Shown here in pieces: positions 1-11,400 of a DNA stretch of 15,698 nt (position 1 is its first letter; every line of letters starts with the position of its first letter). This DNA comes from Terriglobia bacterium (GTDB taxonomy: Bacteria; Acidobacteriota; Terriglobia; UBA7540): positions 1-15,698 of the forward strand of contig JASHTZ010000165.1 of assembly GCA_030040295.1 (NCBI GenBank), read 5' to 3'. The notes beneath the pieces were generated by a model. The model was not told the DNA's origin. It saw only the letters and a program-made list of their open reading frames with translations, and made no database searches. The translations under genes and the position numbers were made by a program.

Positions 1-294
1 GTTTCCGCCGCCGAAATGCTCGAAGCCGCCGGGGCCAAGAACATCAAGTCGTATGCAACCCCGGGGACTCCGGGCGGGGCAATCCACGAGGTGGGTATTG
101 CGCGCATGGGAACGAATCCGAAGACTTCCGTCTTGAATGGATTTCAGCAGGCGCATGATGTGCCGAATTTGTTTGTCATGGACGGCGCGGGATTCCCCTC
201 GAGCGCCTGCCAGAATCCCACGCTCACCATCATGGCGCTCTGTGTTCGGTCATGCGACTACCTGAAGGATGAGATGAGGAAAGGAACGATTTGA
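1..294 (+). CDS. GMC-family oxidoreductase, C-terminal fragment (5' end outside window)
   Basis: The frame is open from the first base, so this is the last 97 residues of a longer flavoprotein, not a small gene starting at the internal ATG at 16. The visible part is a GMC oxidoreductase C-terminal domain. It has the His-containing HEVGIARMG motif, then NLFVMDGAGFP, then the closing QNPTLTIMAL motif. In the family the first His and the Asn (or His) of the last motif form the catalytic pair that takes the proton from the alcohol substrate while FAD takes the hydride. The FAD-binding Rossmann domain must lie upstream. The next gene encodes a gluconate 2-dehydrogenase subunit 3 family protein, so this is probably the large subunit of a membrane or periplasmic sugar/polyol dehydrogenase. 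The substrate cannot be told from this fragment. The stop is followed by a run of seven T's without a convincing upstream hairpin. Confidence 0.9.
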   Translation, partial: VSAAEMLEAAGAKNIKSYATPGTPGGAIHEVGIARMGTNPKTSVLNGFQQAHDVPNLFVMDGAGFPSSACQNPTLTIMALCVRSCDYLKDEMRKGTI

Positions 295-302
295 ATTTTT
301 TT

Positions 303-376
303 GTAGCGCAGGCGCCTCGTCCGCTGTGGCATGGGCTTCGAGCCTGTGCCCAAGGGCAGGATGGCCGTGCCACTAC
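303..376. repeat. REP/BIME-like palindromic element, copy 1 (degenerate)
   Basis: The element is bounded by GTAG (303-306) and CTAC (373-376). The core hairpin pairs 328-337 with 341-350 around a TCG loop, ten pairs of which two are G-U type. GTGGCA at 326-331 can alternatively pair with TGCCAC at 368-373. It shares a 19-base identical core (322-340) with the element at 5960-6034 and has the same layout, but its outer hairpins are decayed. It fills the gap between the dehydrogenase large subunit and the next start codon, ending a few bases before that gene's Shine-Dalgarno. Confidence 0.7.
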
Positions 377-382
377 CGAGGC

Positions 383-388
383 AAGGAG
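383..388 (+). promoter_or_regulatory. Shine-Dalgarno AAGGAG that fixes the start at 394
   Basis: AAGGAG lies five bases before the ATG at 394. The frame is open further back to an ATG at 331, but that codon sits inside the palindromic repeat and would put about 21 residues of repeat-derived sequence ahead of the Tat signal. The ATG at 394 is therefore the better start. Confidence 0.7.
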
Positions 389-393
389 CTCGA

Positions 394-1056
394 ATGAAAG
401 AATCCCCACAAGCTGGTCCCAACGCTTCACCCGTTAGGCGCGAAGGCATAAGCCGGCGCGAAATGGTGCAAAAACTCGTGACTGGAGCTTCGAGCGGGAT
501 TATCGCCTCGAGCATCGCCGTTCCCGCAGCGGCGGAAGAGCCAGCGCCGGCTTCTGCCACGAGTGCAGAGCAGGGCGCGCAACCTGCCGAATGGACTCCC
601 CAGTTCCTTGACCTGCATCAGGCAGAAACTCTCGAGCCATTGGCGGAGATCATCATCCCCGGCTCAACGAAAGCTGAGGTAACACAGTTCACCGACCTCC
701 TGCTGAGCGTGGACACCGTCGAGAATCGCGCAAAGTTTGTCGCCGCGATTTCCGCCATGGATGGCGAGGCGCTTCGCAGCGGCGGCGTGCCCTTCAAGGA
801 GCTCGTCAAGGCGCGTCAGGTCGATATCCTGACACTGGCCTCCCATACTGCGCCCGCCCTTTCCTCGGAAAGCAAGGGCGACGCATCGAATGCCTCCGCC
901 GCGGAGCCCTCCTCCAATCTTCGCGATCATTTCGAGAACCTGAAGGAGTGGGTGAGGAAAGCGTATTACTCCTCCGAAATCGGAACGCGCGAGCTGGGCT
1001 GGTCGGACACATATTTTTACGATAGCCTTCCTCCCTGCAATGGCACGACTTCATAA
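394..1056 (+). CDS. Gluconate 2-dehydrogenase subunit 3 family protein, Tat-exported
   Basis: A 220-residue protein if started at the ATG at 394, which has a strong Shine-Dalgarno. The N-terminus carries a twin-arginine signal: SRREMVQKL with the Arg pair at residues 21-22, a hydrophobic stretch to about residue 46, and an AAA-E cleavage-like site. The mature part has the pattern of the gluconate 2-dehydrogenase subunit 3 family (PF13618): a region opening LHQAETLEPLAEIIIPG near residue 70, and a C-terminal block with the YYSSEIG and ELGW segments ending PPCNG. Characterised relatives are small subunits of membrane-bound FAD dehydrogenases, assisting export or maturation of the GMC large subunit; that large subunit precedes it here. 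The middle (about residues 165-185) is an Ala/Ser-rich, low-complexity insertion. The dehydrogenase substrate is unknown, and no cytochrome c subunit is visible in the window. Confidence 0.85.
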   Translation: MKESPQAGPNASPVRREGISRREMVQKLVTGASSGIIASSIAVPAAAEEPAPASATSAEQGAQPAEWTPQFLDLHQAETLEPLAEIIIPGSTKAEVTQFTDLLLSVDTVENRAKFVAAISAMDGEALRSGGVPFKELVKARQVDILTLASHTAPALSSESKGDASNASAAEPSSNLRDHFENLKEWVRKAYYSSEIGTRELGWSDTYFYDSLPPCNGTTS

Positions 1057-1115
1057 TTCGGACCTTGACCGCGAAAGCTTCTTCCCATGCGCGATCCGAA
1101 AGGGGCATCACTTAC

Positions 1116-2885
1116 ATGCGTCGTAGAACATTTCTGCTCAGTGGCCTGGCGGCAGGATCGGAATGCCTGCTGTCTGCGCGCGGTAATCTTGCCGCACCTG
1201 CGGATTACATTGACTATGCCGACTTTTGCGCGCTCCCCGAAAATGAACGGGTGTTCCATGCGGTTCACAACGGCCGCATCGTCACCGAGCACATGGTGGA
1301 TGCAGGATGGAACGCTCAAAAATGGGACCGCCCGCCCGATTTACCCGTCCCCGGCGGCTCGCACGACGGCGTGGCGATGAACTCGCCCTTCCCGGACCTC
1401 GCCGGCGGCGGACCCTACAAACCCACTTGGGACTCGCTGCTTCAGTACGAATGCCCGGAATGGTATCGTGACGCCAAATTTGGCATCTGGAATCACTGGA
1501 GCCCGCAGTGCGTTGCCGAGGCCGGCGATTGGTACGCGCGCTACATGTACGTGCAGGGACATAAGAAATACGAATTCCAACTCGACCACTTCGGCCACCC
1601 CTCGCGATTCGGTTACAAGGACCTGTGCGCGCAGTGGACGCTGCTCAACTGGGAGCCCGCCGAGTTGATGGATCTGTACGTGCGCGCGGGCGCGCGCTTC
1701 TTCGTCGCGCTGGCCAATCATCACGATGGGTTCGATACGTGGAATTCCAGGCACCATCCCTGGAATTCCGCGAACGTGGGCCCGCATCGCGACGTGCTGG
1801 GAATCTGGGCGGCGGAGGCGCGCAAGCGCGGATTGCGCTTCGGCGCAACCATTCACCAGGCGTTCAATTGGAACTTCTTCCAGGCCGCGCACGGGGCCGA
1901 CGCCACGGGGCCGCTGGCAGGCAAGCCCTACGACGGGCATTTGACCCTTGCCGACGGGCACGGTCAGTGGTGGGAGGGACTCGATCCACAGCGCCTTTAT
2001 GGCCCGAAGCACCCCACCGACGCCTTGCCGGAGGATTGCTACGTCAAAGACTTCTACGATCGCACCCGCGACCTCGTGGACCAGCACAATCCCGACCTGT
2101 TGTATTTCGACACCACGCTCTTCCCCCTCGGCTGGGGGGGAATGAACATCGGCGCGTACTATTACAACCACAGCCTGAGCGTAAACGGTGGAAAGATGGA
2201 GGCGGTGGCGAACGTCAAGCGCGTCCCCGGGAACCTTGCCAAGGCGGTGGTGGCCGATTACGAGCGCGGCCTGTCGGGCGCCATCCTTCCTCACCCGTGG
2301 CAGTCGGAAACCTGCATCGGCGACTGGCATTACCTGCGCACGCTTTACACCGACGCGGGTGAGTTCGGCGGTTACATGCAACCACGCGAGGTTATTCATT
2401 GGTTGGTTGATACCGTTAGCAAGAATGGTACCTTTCTGCTGAATATCCCCGGCAAGCCCGACGGAACGATTGACAGCAAGGAGCGCCTGATCCTCGAGCG
2501 GCTCGCGGATTGGATGAGAATCAACGGCGAGGCCATCTATGCCACGCGCCCATGGAACGTTTTCGGCGAAGGGCCGCACCTGACCGCCGTGACGGTGAAC
2601 GGCAAATTGACCGCGCCCTTCGACGCGCGCGACGTTCGCTACACCCGCAACAAGTCCGGTGCGGCGGTCTATGCCGTCGTGCTCGGCCGGCCGGAGGAAA
2701 GGCTGGTTCTTCGCGCGTTGGGGACAGCGGCGACGCCTGCGCCGGGAAAGGCGGGCCGCGTGGAGCGGCTGGGCTCATCAGAAGCGATTCACTGGAAACA
2801 GGAAGCGGAAGGGCTGCGAATTGAACCACCCCAGCAGACGCCGTCAGAGCAGTCCGCCGTGGCTTTCAAGATAAGTTTGGAGTAG
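1116..2885 (+). CDS. GH29 alpha-L-fucosidase, Tat-exported
   Basis: A 589-residue glycoside hydrolase. The frame opens at a TTG at 1065, but I prefer the ATG at 1116: it begins MRRRTFLLSGLAAG, a textbook twin-arginine signal, and a GAAAGGGG stretch lies about ten bases upstream. The enzyme is therefore probably periplasmic. GH29 features appear in order: YRDAKFGIWNHW, then DWYARYMY, the NHHDGFDTWNS substrate-pocket block, PHRDVLGIW, LRFGATIHQAFNW, LLYFDTTLF, and the C-terminal VDTVSKNGTFLLNIPGKPDG block. The Asp of YFD (residue 332) is the expected catalytic nucleophile. The acid/base residue cannot be assigned by eye because it is poorly conserved in this family. A short beta-rich tail follows. 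The enzyme removes terminal alpha-L-fucose from glycans. It lies 59 bases after the dehydrogenase small subunit and may share its transcript. Confidence 0.88.
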   Translation: MRRRTFLLSGLAAGSECLLSARGNLAAPADYIDYADFCALPENERVFHAVHNGRIVTEHMVDAGWNAQKWDRPPDLPVPGGSHDGVAMNSPFPDLAGGGPYKPTWDSLLQYECPEWYRDAKFGIWNHWSPQCVAEAGDWYARYMYVQGHKKYEFQLDHFGHPSRFGYKDLCAQWTLLNWEPAELMDLYVRAGARFFVALANHHDGFDTWNSRHHPWNSANVGPHRDVLGIWAAEARKRGLRFGATIHQAFNWNFFQAAHGADATGPLAGKPYDGHLTLADGHGQWWEGLDPQRLYGPKHPTDALPEDCYVKDFYDRTRDLVDQHNPDLLYFDTTLFPLGWGGMNIGAYYYNHSLSVNGGKMEAVANVKRVPGNLAKAVVADYERGLSGAILPHPWQSETCIGDWHYLRTLYTDAGEFGGYMQPREVIHWLVDTVSKNGTFLLNIPGKPDGTIDSKERLILERLADWMRINGEAIYATRPWNVFGEGPHLTAVTVNGKLTAPFDARDVRYTRNKSGAAVYAVVLGRPEERLVLRALGTAATPAPGKAGRVERLGSSEAIHWKQEAEGLRIEPPQQTPSEQSAVAFKISLE

Positions 2886-2903
2886 CGATGCCCCCGTTTG
2901 GGA

Positions 2904-2932
2904 TTGACAACTCGCTGGTGCGCCTTTATGTT
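2904..2932 (+). promoter_or_regulatory. Candidate sigma70 promoter for the GAF-phosphorylase gene
   Basis: A perfect TTGACA (2904-2909) is followed after exactly 17 bases by TATGTT (2927-2932), which matches four of six TATAAT positions. It lies just after the fucosidase stop and about 200 bases before the next start, so it would give a long 5' leader (about 2940-3134). I saw no strong structure or recognisable riboswitch in that leader. The rest of the 249-base gap holds nothing else I can name. Confidence 0.45.
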
Positions 2933-3134
2933 ACGCTTATTCTGGAAAACGGTCACACCATCCAGCGGGTTCGTGGTTCAGGCTTATAAGCTGCAAAGGG
3001 GGCTGGGGAATTTCGCACGATCGATGCGAGGGCGGAACTGTTCCCACCGGGATGACGATTCGTAATCTCTGTGCGAAAATCATCTGGAAGTCTAAGGTCG
3101 CAGGGATTCAAGAACCTCAGGGAGATTCACTGGG

Positions 3135-5795
<2,661 letters not shown>

Positions 5796-5895
5796 CCGTG
5801 GCGCGTCTGGATTGCAGGCTCTGCGCTTCCCATAGGGTTTGCCCTCCCTCACAAAAGCTTTTCTCAATCATAGGAAGTTTTTATGCTACGCCCTA

Positions 5896-5926
5896 TTGAC
5901 ATGCCTACGGGACGTGGCGATACCCT
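5896..5926 (+). promoter_or_regulatory. Weak candidate promoter ahead of the amidoligase gene cluster
   Basis: A perfect TTGACA lies at 5896-5901, but the best -10 match, TACCCT at 5921-5926, has only three consensus bases and a 19-base spacer. The 248-base gap 5796-6043 also holds a ten-base palindrome (5853-5862) with no loop, hence not a terminator, and the palindromic repeat at 5960-6034. If the cluster has its own promoter it should be in this gap; this is the best candidate I can see. Confidence 0.25.
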
Positions 5927-5959
5927 ATAGCCTTCAGAAATTGAGTTTTTGTGGCTGGC

Positions 5960-6034
5960 GTAGTGCGGGCATCTTGCCCGCTGTGGCATGGGCTTCCAGC
6001 CCATGCGCACGGGCGGGGACGCCCATGCCACTTC
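5960..6034. repeat. REP/BIME-like palindromic element, copy 2 (well preserved)
   Basis: It starts with GTAG (5960-5963) and ends with the near-complement CTTC (6031-6034). Three consecutive hairpins are visible. A seven-pair stem joins 5965-5971 to 5975-5981. A nine-pair perfect stem joins 5986-5994 to 5998-6006. A five-pair stem joins 6011-6015 to 6020-6024. In an alternative fold 5983-5993 pairs perfectly with 6021-6031 over 11 bases. The core 19 bases are identical to the copy near 303-376. It ends nine bases before the ATP-grasp start codon. Confidence 0.75.
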
Positions 6035-6043
6035 GCGCTTGCT

Positions 6044-7510
6044 ATGAACCTTCGATCCTACCAAACCGACGGCTTTTATGACGAGGTTTTCCATGCCAAG
6101 GGAGAGGCTCGTCCGGAAGCGCGTTTACTGCTGGAGAAGATCGAGTCGCTCGAAGAAGGCGAGTTGCTGCGCTGCCAGCGCGCGGCGGAAACCATCCTGC
6201 TGCAAATGGGCATCACCTTCAACGTTTACGGGGATTCGGCGGGAACGGAACGGATTTTTCCCTTCGACCTGATTCCCCGCATCGTGCGCGCCGAGGAGTG
6301 GGATTGGGTCGAGCGCGGCTTGAAGCAGCGAATCCACGCCTTGAACGAATTCATCGATGACATTTACCACGACCAGAAAATCCTGAAAGACAAAATCATT
6401 CCCGAGGAAATCGTCAAGTCCGCCGCGTTTTATCGACCCCAATGCCACGGTATCAATCCACCGGGACGGGTTTGGGTCCACATCACGGGCACAGACCTGG
6501 TTCGCCACAGCGACGGCCAGATTTACGTGCTGGAGGACAATCTCCGCGTGCCCTCGGGCGTCTCCTACGTGCTCGAGAATCGCGACCTGATGAAGCGGAC
6601 ATTCCCGAAGGTTTTCGCCGGGCTGCACGTGCGCCCTGTGGACATCTACCCAAGCAAACTGCTGGAGACGCTGGAAGCCATCGCACCGCTGCGCGCCGCG
6701 GACAATCCTACCGTAGTGCTCTTGACGCCCGGCATGTACAACTCGGCGTATTTCGAGCACAGCTTTCTGGCGCAGCGCATGGGTATTCAGCTGGTCGAGG
6801 GCCGCGACCTCGCCGTTCAAGACGGTCTGGTGTGCATGCGCACCACCAAAGGTTTGCGCCGCGTGGATGTGATATATCGCCGCATCGACGATGATTTCCT
6901 CGACCCGCAGGCGTTCCGCCCCGATTCGCTGTTGGGGGTGCCGGGCCTGCTGGACGTTTATCGCGCCGGCCACGTTTCGCTCGCCAATGCTCCGGGCAAT
7001 GGTGTGGCGGACGACAAAGTTGTTTACTCCTACGTGCCGGACATGATTCGCTACTACGAAGGCGCGGATGCGATTCTGCCGAATGTTCCTACATTTCTCT
7101 GCTGGAAGGACACAGACCGCCAGCACGTGCTGCAAAATCTCGACAAGCTGGTGGTGAAGTCAGCAAATGAGGCGGGCGGGTACGGGATGCTGGTGGGTCC
7201 GCACTCCACGGCTGCGCAACGCAAGGAATTCGCGGCGAAGATTAATGAAAATCCACGCAATTACATCGCCCAGCCTACGCTTTCTCTCTCGCGCGTGCCC
7301 ACATTGGTGGAAGATCAGTTGGAAGGCCGCCACGTCGACTTGCGCCCCTACATTCTTTACGGCAAGGAAATCTACGTGCTGCCGGGCGGGCTGACGCGCG
7401 TGGCGCTGCGCAAGGGTTCGCTGGTGGTAAATTCTTCGCAAGGCGGCGGAAGCAAGGATACCTGGGTGCTGGCGCCGGTGCCGCAGGAAGGAGCCGTGAA
7501 TGGCCAGTGA
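6044..7510 (+). CDS. Circularly permuted type 2 ATP-grasp ligase (DUF404/DUF407), stand-alone copy
   Basis: A 488-residue protein from the ATG at 6044. The frame is open back to 5951, but that stretch lies in the palindromic repeat and 488 residues is the usual family length. No clear Shine-Dalgarno precedes the ATG. Family motifs in order: QMGITFNVYGD, ERIFPFDLIPRI, LNEFIDDIYHDQKIL, VVLLTPGMYNSAYFEHSFLA, PDSLLGVPGLLD, GNGVADDKVVYSYVP (Gly318-Lys325), LVVK (Lys372), the nucleotide-binding glycine loop GGYGMLVGP (378-386), LRPYILY (Arg434), LPGGLTRVA and GGSKDTWVL. All the expected ATP-grasp elements are present, so it is probably an active carboxylate-amine ligase making an amide or peptide bond with ATP. 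The substrate is unknown. It ends 11 bases inside the next gene (alpha-E), whose fused counterpart occurs at 12011-14551. Confidence 0.92.
   Translation: MNLRSYQTDGFYDEVFHAKGEARPEARLLLEKIESLEEGELLRCQRAAETILLQMGITFNVYGDSAGTERIFPFDLIPRIVRAEEWDWVERGLKQRIHALNEFIDDIYHDQKILKDKIIPEEIVKSAAFYRPQCHGINPPGRVWVHITGTDLVRHSDGQIYVLEDNLRVPSGVSYVLENRDLMKRTFPKVFAGLHVRPVDIYPSKLLETLEAIAPLRAADNPTVVLLTPGMYNSAYFEHSFLAQRMGIQLVEGRDLAVQDGLVCMRTTKGLRRVDVIYRRIDDDFLDPQAFRPDSLLGVPGLLDVYRAGHVSLANAPGNGVADDKVVYSYVPDMIRYYEGADAILPNVPTFLCWKDTDRQHVLQNLDKLVVKSANEAGGYGMLVGPHSTAAQRKEFAAKINENPRNYIAQPTLSLSRVPTLVEDQLEGRHVDLRPYILYGKEIYVLPGGLTRVALRKGSLVVNSSQGGGSKDTWVLAPVPQEGAVNGQ
7488..7493 (+). promoter_or_regulatory. Shine-Dalgarno AAGGAG for the overlapping alpha-E gene
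   Basis: AAGGAG lies six bases before the ATG at 7500, inside the end of the ATP-grasp gene. With the 11-base gene overlap it points to coupled translation of the two proteins. Confidence 0.7.
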
Positions 7511-8498
7511 AACTGCGCCGCTCCTGAGCCGTGCTGCCGAGGCCGTCTACTGGATGGCACGCTACATCGAGCGTGCCGAAAATGTCGCGCGCTTCATCGA
7601 CGTCAACCTGCACCTGCAACTCGATTTGCCCCTCGAACCCAATCACGAGTGGCAGCCCTTGATTGACACGTCGGGCGATGCCGCCATATTTCGCGAGAGG
7701 CAGGGCGAGGCCAAGAAGGCCAACGTCATCAAATTTCTGGTTTGGGACACCAACAACCTGAATTCCATTTCCTCCTGCCTGCGCGCCGCTCGCGAAAACG
7801 CCCGCTCGATTCGCGAAATCATCTCCACCGAAATGTGGGAGCAAGTCAACAGCATGCACCTGAAGGTCCAATCGCAGCGGGCGCTCTCTGAATCCGAGCG
7901 CCTGGCGGAATTCCTGCGCGGCTTCCGCCTGGGCTGCCACATGTTTGAGGGAATCACCGATTCGACAATGAGCTACAACGAGGCCTGGCACTTTCTGCGC
8001 CTGGGCCGCCAGCTTGAACGCGCGGACAAGACTTCGCGCATCCTCGACGTGAAGTACTTCATGCTGCTGCCCTCCGCAAACTCCATCGGAACTCCTTACG
8101 ATGACATTCATTGGTCGGCGGTCTTGAAATCCGTGAGCGGATTTGAAATGTATCGCAAAAAGCACGGGCGGATTGCCCCGCGCAGCATCGTGGATTTCCT
8201 GGTGCTCGACCGCGAATTTCCGCGCGCCATCCGCCACTGCCTGCGGGTTGCCGATGAATCCCTGCACACAATAACCGGGACGCCCATGGGGTCGTGTCAA
8301 TATCCCTCGGAACGCGCGCTCGCCCCCCTGCGCGCCGAGCTCGATTACACTTCCGTGCAGACCATCATCGGCCACGGCTTGCACGAATACCTCGATGGCT
8401 TGCAGGCGCGGATGAATGCCATCGATGACGCCCTGGCCTGCGACTTTTTCGCCAGTTCTCTCACCAGCCAGCCTGCCATGGCAGGAGGCGCGCCGTAA
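7500..8498 (+). CDS. Alpha-E domain protein (DUF403), stand-alone copy
   Basis: A 332-residue, mostly helical protein. The opening LLSRAAEAVYWMARYIERAENVARFID is the hallmark of the alpha-E family (PF04168), with conserved Glu and Arg residues spaced on a helix. Later family blocks include LNSISSCLRAARENARSIRE, EMWEQVN, SYNEAWHFLRLGRQLERADKTSRILD and RHCLRVADESL. No signal peptide or membrane segment is seen, so it is probably cytoplasmic. The family has no established biochemical activity. Comparative genomics always places it beside or fused to the permuted ATP-grasp protein, and it is thought to be a partner or accessory domain of that ligase. It overlaps the gene before by 11 bases and the gene after by one base. 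Its homologue is fused to the second ATP-grasp downstream. Confidence 0.92.
   Translation: MASETAPLLSRAAEAVYWMARYIERAENVARFIDVNLHLQLDLPLEPNHEWQPLIDTSGDAAIFRERQGEAKKANVIKFLVWDTNNLNSISSCLRAARENARSIREIISTEMWEQVNSMHLKVQSQRALSESERLAEFLRGFRLGCHMFEGITDSTMSYNEAWHFLRLGRQLERADKTSRILDVKYFMLLPSANSIGTPYDDIHWSAVLKSVSGFEMYRKKHGRIAPRSIVDFLVLDREFPRAIRHCLRVADESLHTITGTPMGSCQYPSERALAPLRAELDYTSVQTIIGHGLHEYLDGLQARMNAIDDALACDFFASSLTSQPAMAGGAP
8483..8488 (+). promoter_or_regulatory. Perfect Shine-Dalgarno AGGAGG for the transglutaminase-DUF2126 gene
   Basis: AGGAGG ends nine bases before the ATG at 8498, inside the alpha-E coding region. The stop and start share a base (TAATG, 8496-8500), the classic termination-reinitiation arrangement. 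Confidence 0.75.
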
Positions 8499-11400
8499 TG
8501 GGAATTCGTGTCGGCCTCTATCATAAGACTGTCTACGAGTACGACTGCCTGGTTACGCTTTCACCGCAAATTGTCCGCCTTCGGCCCGCGCCGCACACAC
8601 GCACTCCCATCACCAGCTACTCCCTCCGCGTCGAACCCAAGGAGCACTTCATCAACTGGCAACAGGATCCGCAGGGAAATTTTCTGGCGCGTCTGGTTTT
8701 CCCCAAGCCCACGCGGCGGTTTTCGCTGGAAGTGGATTTGACCGCCGATATGACAGTGATTAATCCCTTTGATTTCTTCCTTGAGCCGTATGCCGAGAAG
8801 TTCCCCTTCCAATACGAAGCCTGGGAGGTGCGCGAACTGGAGCCCTACTTGAAAATCTCGCCCCCGGGCCAGAAACTAAAGGCTTTACTTTCAAGTATTT
8901 CCATTGATTCGGAAGGCTCTGTGGCATTTCTCGTCAGGCTAAATCAGCGGCTCCAGCGCGAAATTCGTTATCTGATTCGCACCCAGCCTGGAGTGCAAAC
9001 TCCGGAAGAAACCCTGGAACGCGCCAGCGGCTCGTGTCGCGACTCCGGATGGCTGCTGGTCGAAACGCTGCGTCATCTCGGGCTCGCGGCGCGATTCGTT
9101 TCCGGCTACCTGATTCAGCTCAAGCCCGACGTGAAGCCCCTCGAGGGTCCAGTCGGCCCGGACGCAGACTTTACAGACTTGCATGCGTGGGCGGAAGTTT
9201 ACCTTCCCGGCGCGGGCTGGGTGGGGCTTGATCCCACCTCCGGATTATTTGCAGGGGAAGGACACATTCCCCTCGCCGCTACTCCGGAGCCACGCTCGGC
9301 CGCGCCCGTCACGGGCATGGTTAGTCCCAGCCAGGCGGATTTTCACCACGAAATTCGTGTCACGCGTCTGCGCGAACCGGCACGCGTCACCAAGCCTTAC
9401 ACCGAAGAGCAGTGGCAAGCGCTGTACCAACTCGGCGAGCGCATTGATGAAGAATTGGTGGCCGGCGACGTTCGCCTGACCATTGGCGGCGAGCCCACTT
9501 TCGTTTCGATCGATGACATGAACGGTGCCGAGTGGAACACCGAGGCCTTGGGCGATACCAAACGCCGGCTGGCGAGCGGCCTTCTGCTCCGCCTTCGCGA
9601 ACAATTCGGCAAGAATGGTGTTTTGCATTACGGGCAGGGCAAGTGGTATCCCGGCGAACAGTTGCCCCGCTGGACTTTTTCCTGCTATTGGCGCACGGAC
9701 GGTATTGCTCTTTGGAACGATGCATGCTGGCTGGCCAGTCTGGATCGTGATTATGGTTTTGGCGCGAGCGCGGCGCGGCAGTTTGCGCAGGTGCTGGCAC
9801 AGCGACTGAAAGTCGGAGATGAATATGTCATTGACGCCTACGAGGACCCGCTCGCTTATCTCCTGAAAGAGGGTCGGCTGCCTGCCAACGTGAACTTGCG
9901 CGACAACAAACTCGACGATCCCCAGGAGCGCGCCCGGCTTCGCCAAGTTCTTGACCGTGGATTGAGCCAGCCTGTGGGTTACGTACTCCCGCTGAGAAGA
10001 GGGTTCGGCTACAGCCGGTCGGGATGGGAAAGCGCTTCCTGGCAGCTTCGCTCCGAACACTTATTCTTGATTCCCGGCGATTCGCCCGTTGGCCTGCGCT
10101 TGCCACTGGAAACACTTTTGTGGGAACCCGAGGAAGAACGCCAGAAAGTTGCCGACCTTGATCCATCAATTCCTGCTGGGCCGCTACCAATCCCCGCGCG
10201 GCGAAAGGCGGCAGCGTCTCCGCCGGTTGAGTTCGTGGAGCAACCGCGCGGGGTTGAAGCACTACCGCAATCACCGCCACCCATCTCGACAAGCCATTCT
10301 CTCATTCGTACCGCATTAGTCGTCGAACCACGCGAGGGTCGGCTGTGGGTTTTCATTCCCCCGGTCAATTCAACTGAAGATTACATCGATCTGCTCGCTG
10401 CTATTGAGAACACAGCCTCGGCACTCCGCATGCCCGTTCTGATTGAAGGCTATCCACCGCCGCCTGACCCGCGCCTGCGGCATATCAAGCTCGCGCCGGA
10501 CCCGGGAGTGCTGGAGGTCAACATTCACCCCGCCACGAGCTGGCGTGAGGCGGTGGGAATCACTCAAACTCTATACGAGCAGGCGCGCGAGAGCCGCCTA
10601 GGCACGGAGAAATTCATGCTCGACGGCCGTCATACGGGCACGGGCGGCGGAAACCATATGGTGCTGGGCGGACCGGCGCCTGCAGACAGCCCATTTTTGC
10701 GGCGGCCCGACTTGCTGCGCAGCATGTTGGGTTATTGGTTGAATCACCCTTCGCTCTCCTACATGTTCTCCAGCACATTCATCGGTCCCACCAGCCAAGC
10801 GCCGCGCGTAGATGAGACTCGCGCCGACTCCGTCTACGAACTCGAAATCGCCTTCGGTCAGATCAAGGGGAATGGAAAGTGCGGGTGCGCGCCATGGATG
10901 GCCGACCGCATCTTTCGCCATCTGCTCGTAGACGTGACCGGCAACACTCATCGCGCGGAATTCTGCATCGACAAGCTTTATTCTCCCGATACAGCCTCGG
11001 GGCGGCAGGGATTGCTGGAACTTCGGTCCTTCGAAATGCCCCCGCACGCGCGCATGAGCTTGGCGCAACAGTTATTGGTGCGCGCACTGGTGGCTTGGTT
11101 CTGGCGACAACCTTACGAGGAGCCGCCCATGCGCTGGGGCACGCGCCTGCATGATCACTTTCTGCTCCCCTACTTCGCCGAACAGGATTTCACTCGCGTC
11201 ATTGAGGATTTGCGGCGCGCCGGCTATCCGCTCGATGCCGCATGGTTCGCCCCGCACTGGGAATTTCGATTTCCAGCTTACGGCGAAGTCTGCTACGAAG
11301 GTGTGGACATTGAACTTCGCCAAGCGATTGAGCCTTGGTACGTGCTGGGTGAGGAACCCGGCACCGCCGGGACTACCCGATATGTTGATTCCTCGGTTGA

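Noticed and set aside
331..393. Start at 331 for the dehydrogenase subunit
   Set aside because: It lies inside the repeat with no ribosome binding site, while the ATG at 394 has AAGGAG five bases upstream and leads straight into the Tat signal.
1065..1115. TTG start for the fucosidase
   Set aside because: It would bury the Tat motif behind 17 extra residues. The ATG at 1116 begins directly with the twin-arginine signal.
1146..1178. Lipoprotein signal in the fucosidase (Cys near residue 20)
   Set aside because: The residues before the Cys (GSE) do not fit a lipobox; the Tat signal explains the N-terminus.
1625..2362. 245-codon plus-strand frame overlapping the fucosidase in another frame
   Set aside because: Arg/Gly/Ala-rich translation typical of an off-frame reading of GC-rich DNA; the GH29 frame is unambiguous.
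1341..2579. 412-codon open frame on the minus strand across the fucosidase gene
   Set aside because: It lies wholly antisense to a clear GH29 enzyme and its translation shows no family motifs; long shadow frames are expected in GC-rich coding DNA.
5853..5862. Possible terminator after the phosphorylase gene
   Set aside because: The ten-base palindrome has no loop and is not followed directly by a T-tract, so it is not a credible intrinsic terminator.
5951..6043. N-terminal extension of the ATP-grasp protein by 31 residues
   Set aside because: The extension would be encoded by the palindromic repeat. The start at 6044 gives normal family length and the usual N-terminus.
6125..8384. Long minus-strand frames (336 and 369 codons) opposite the ATP-grasp and alpha-E genes
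   Set aside because: Both are antisense to genes with full sets of family motifs, and their translations look like low-information mirror sequence.
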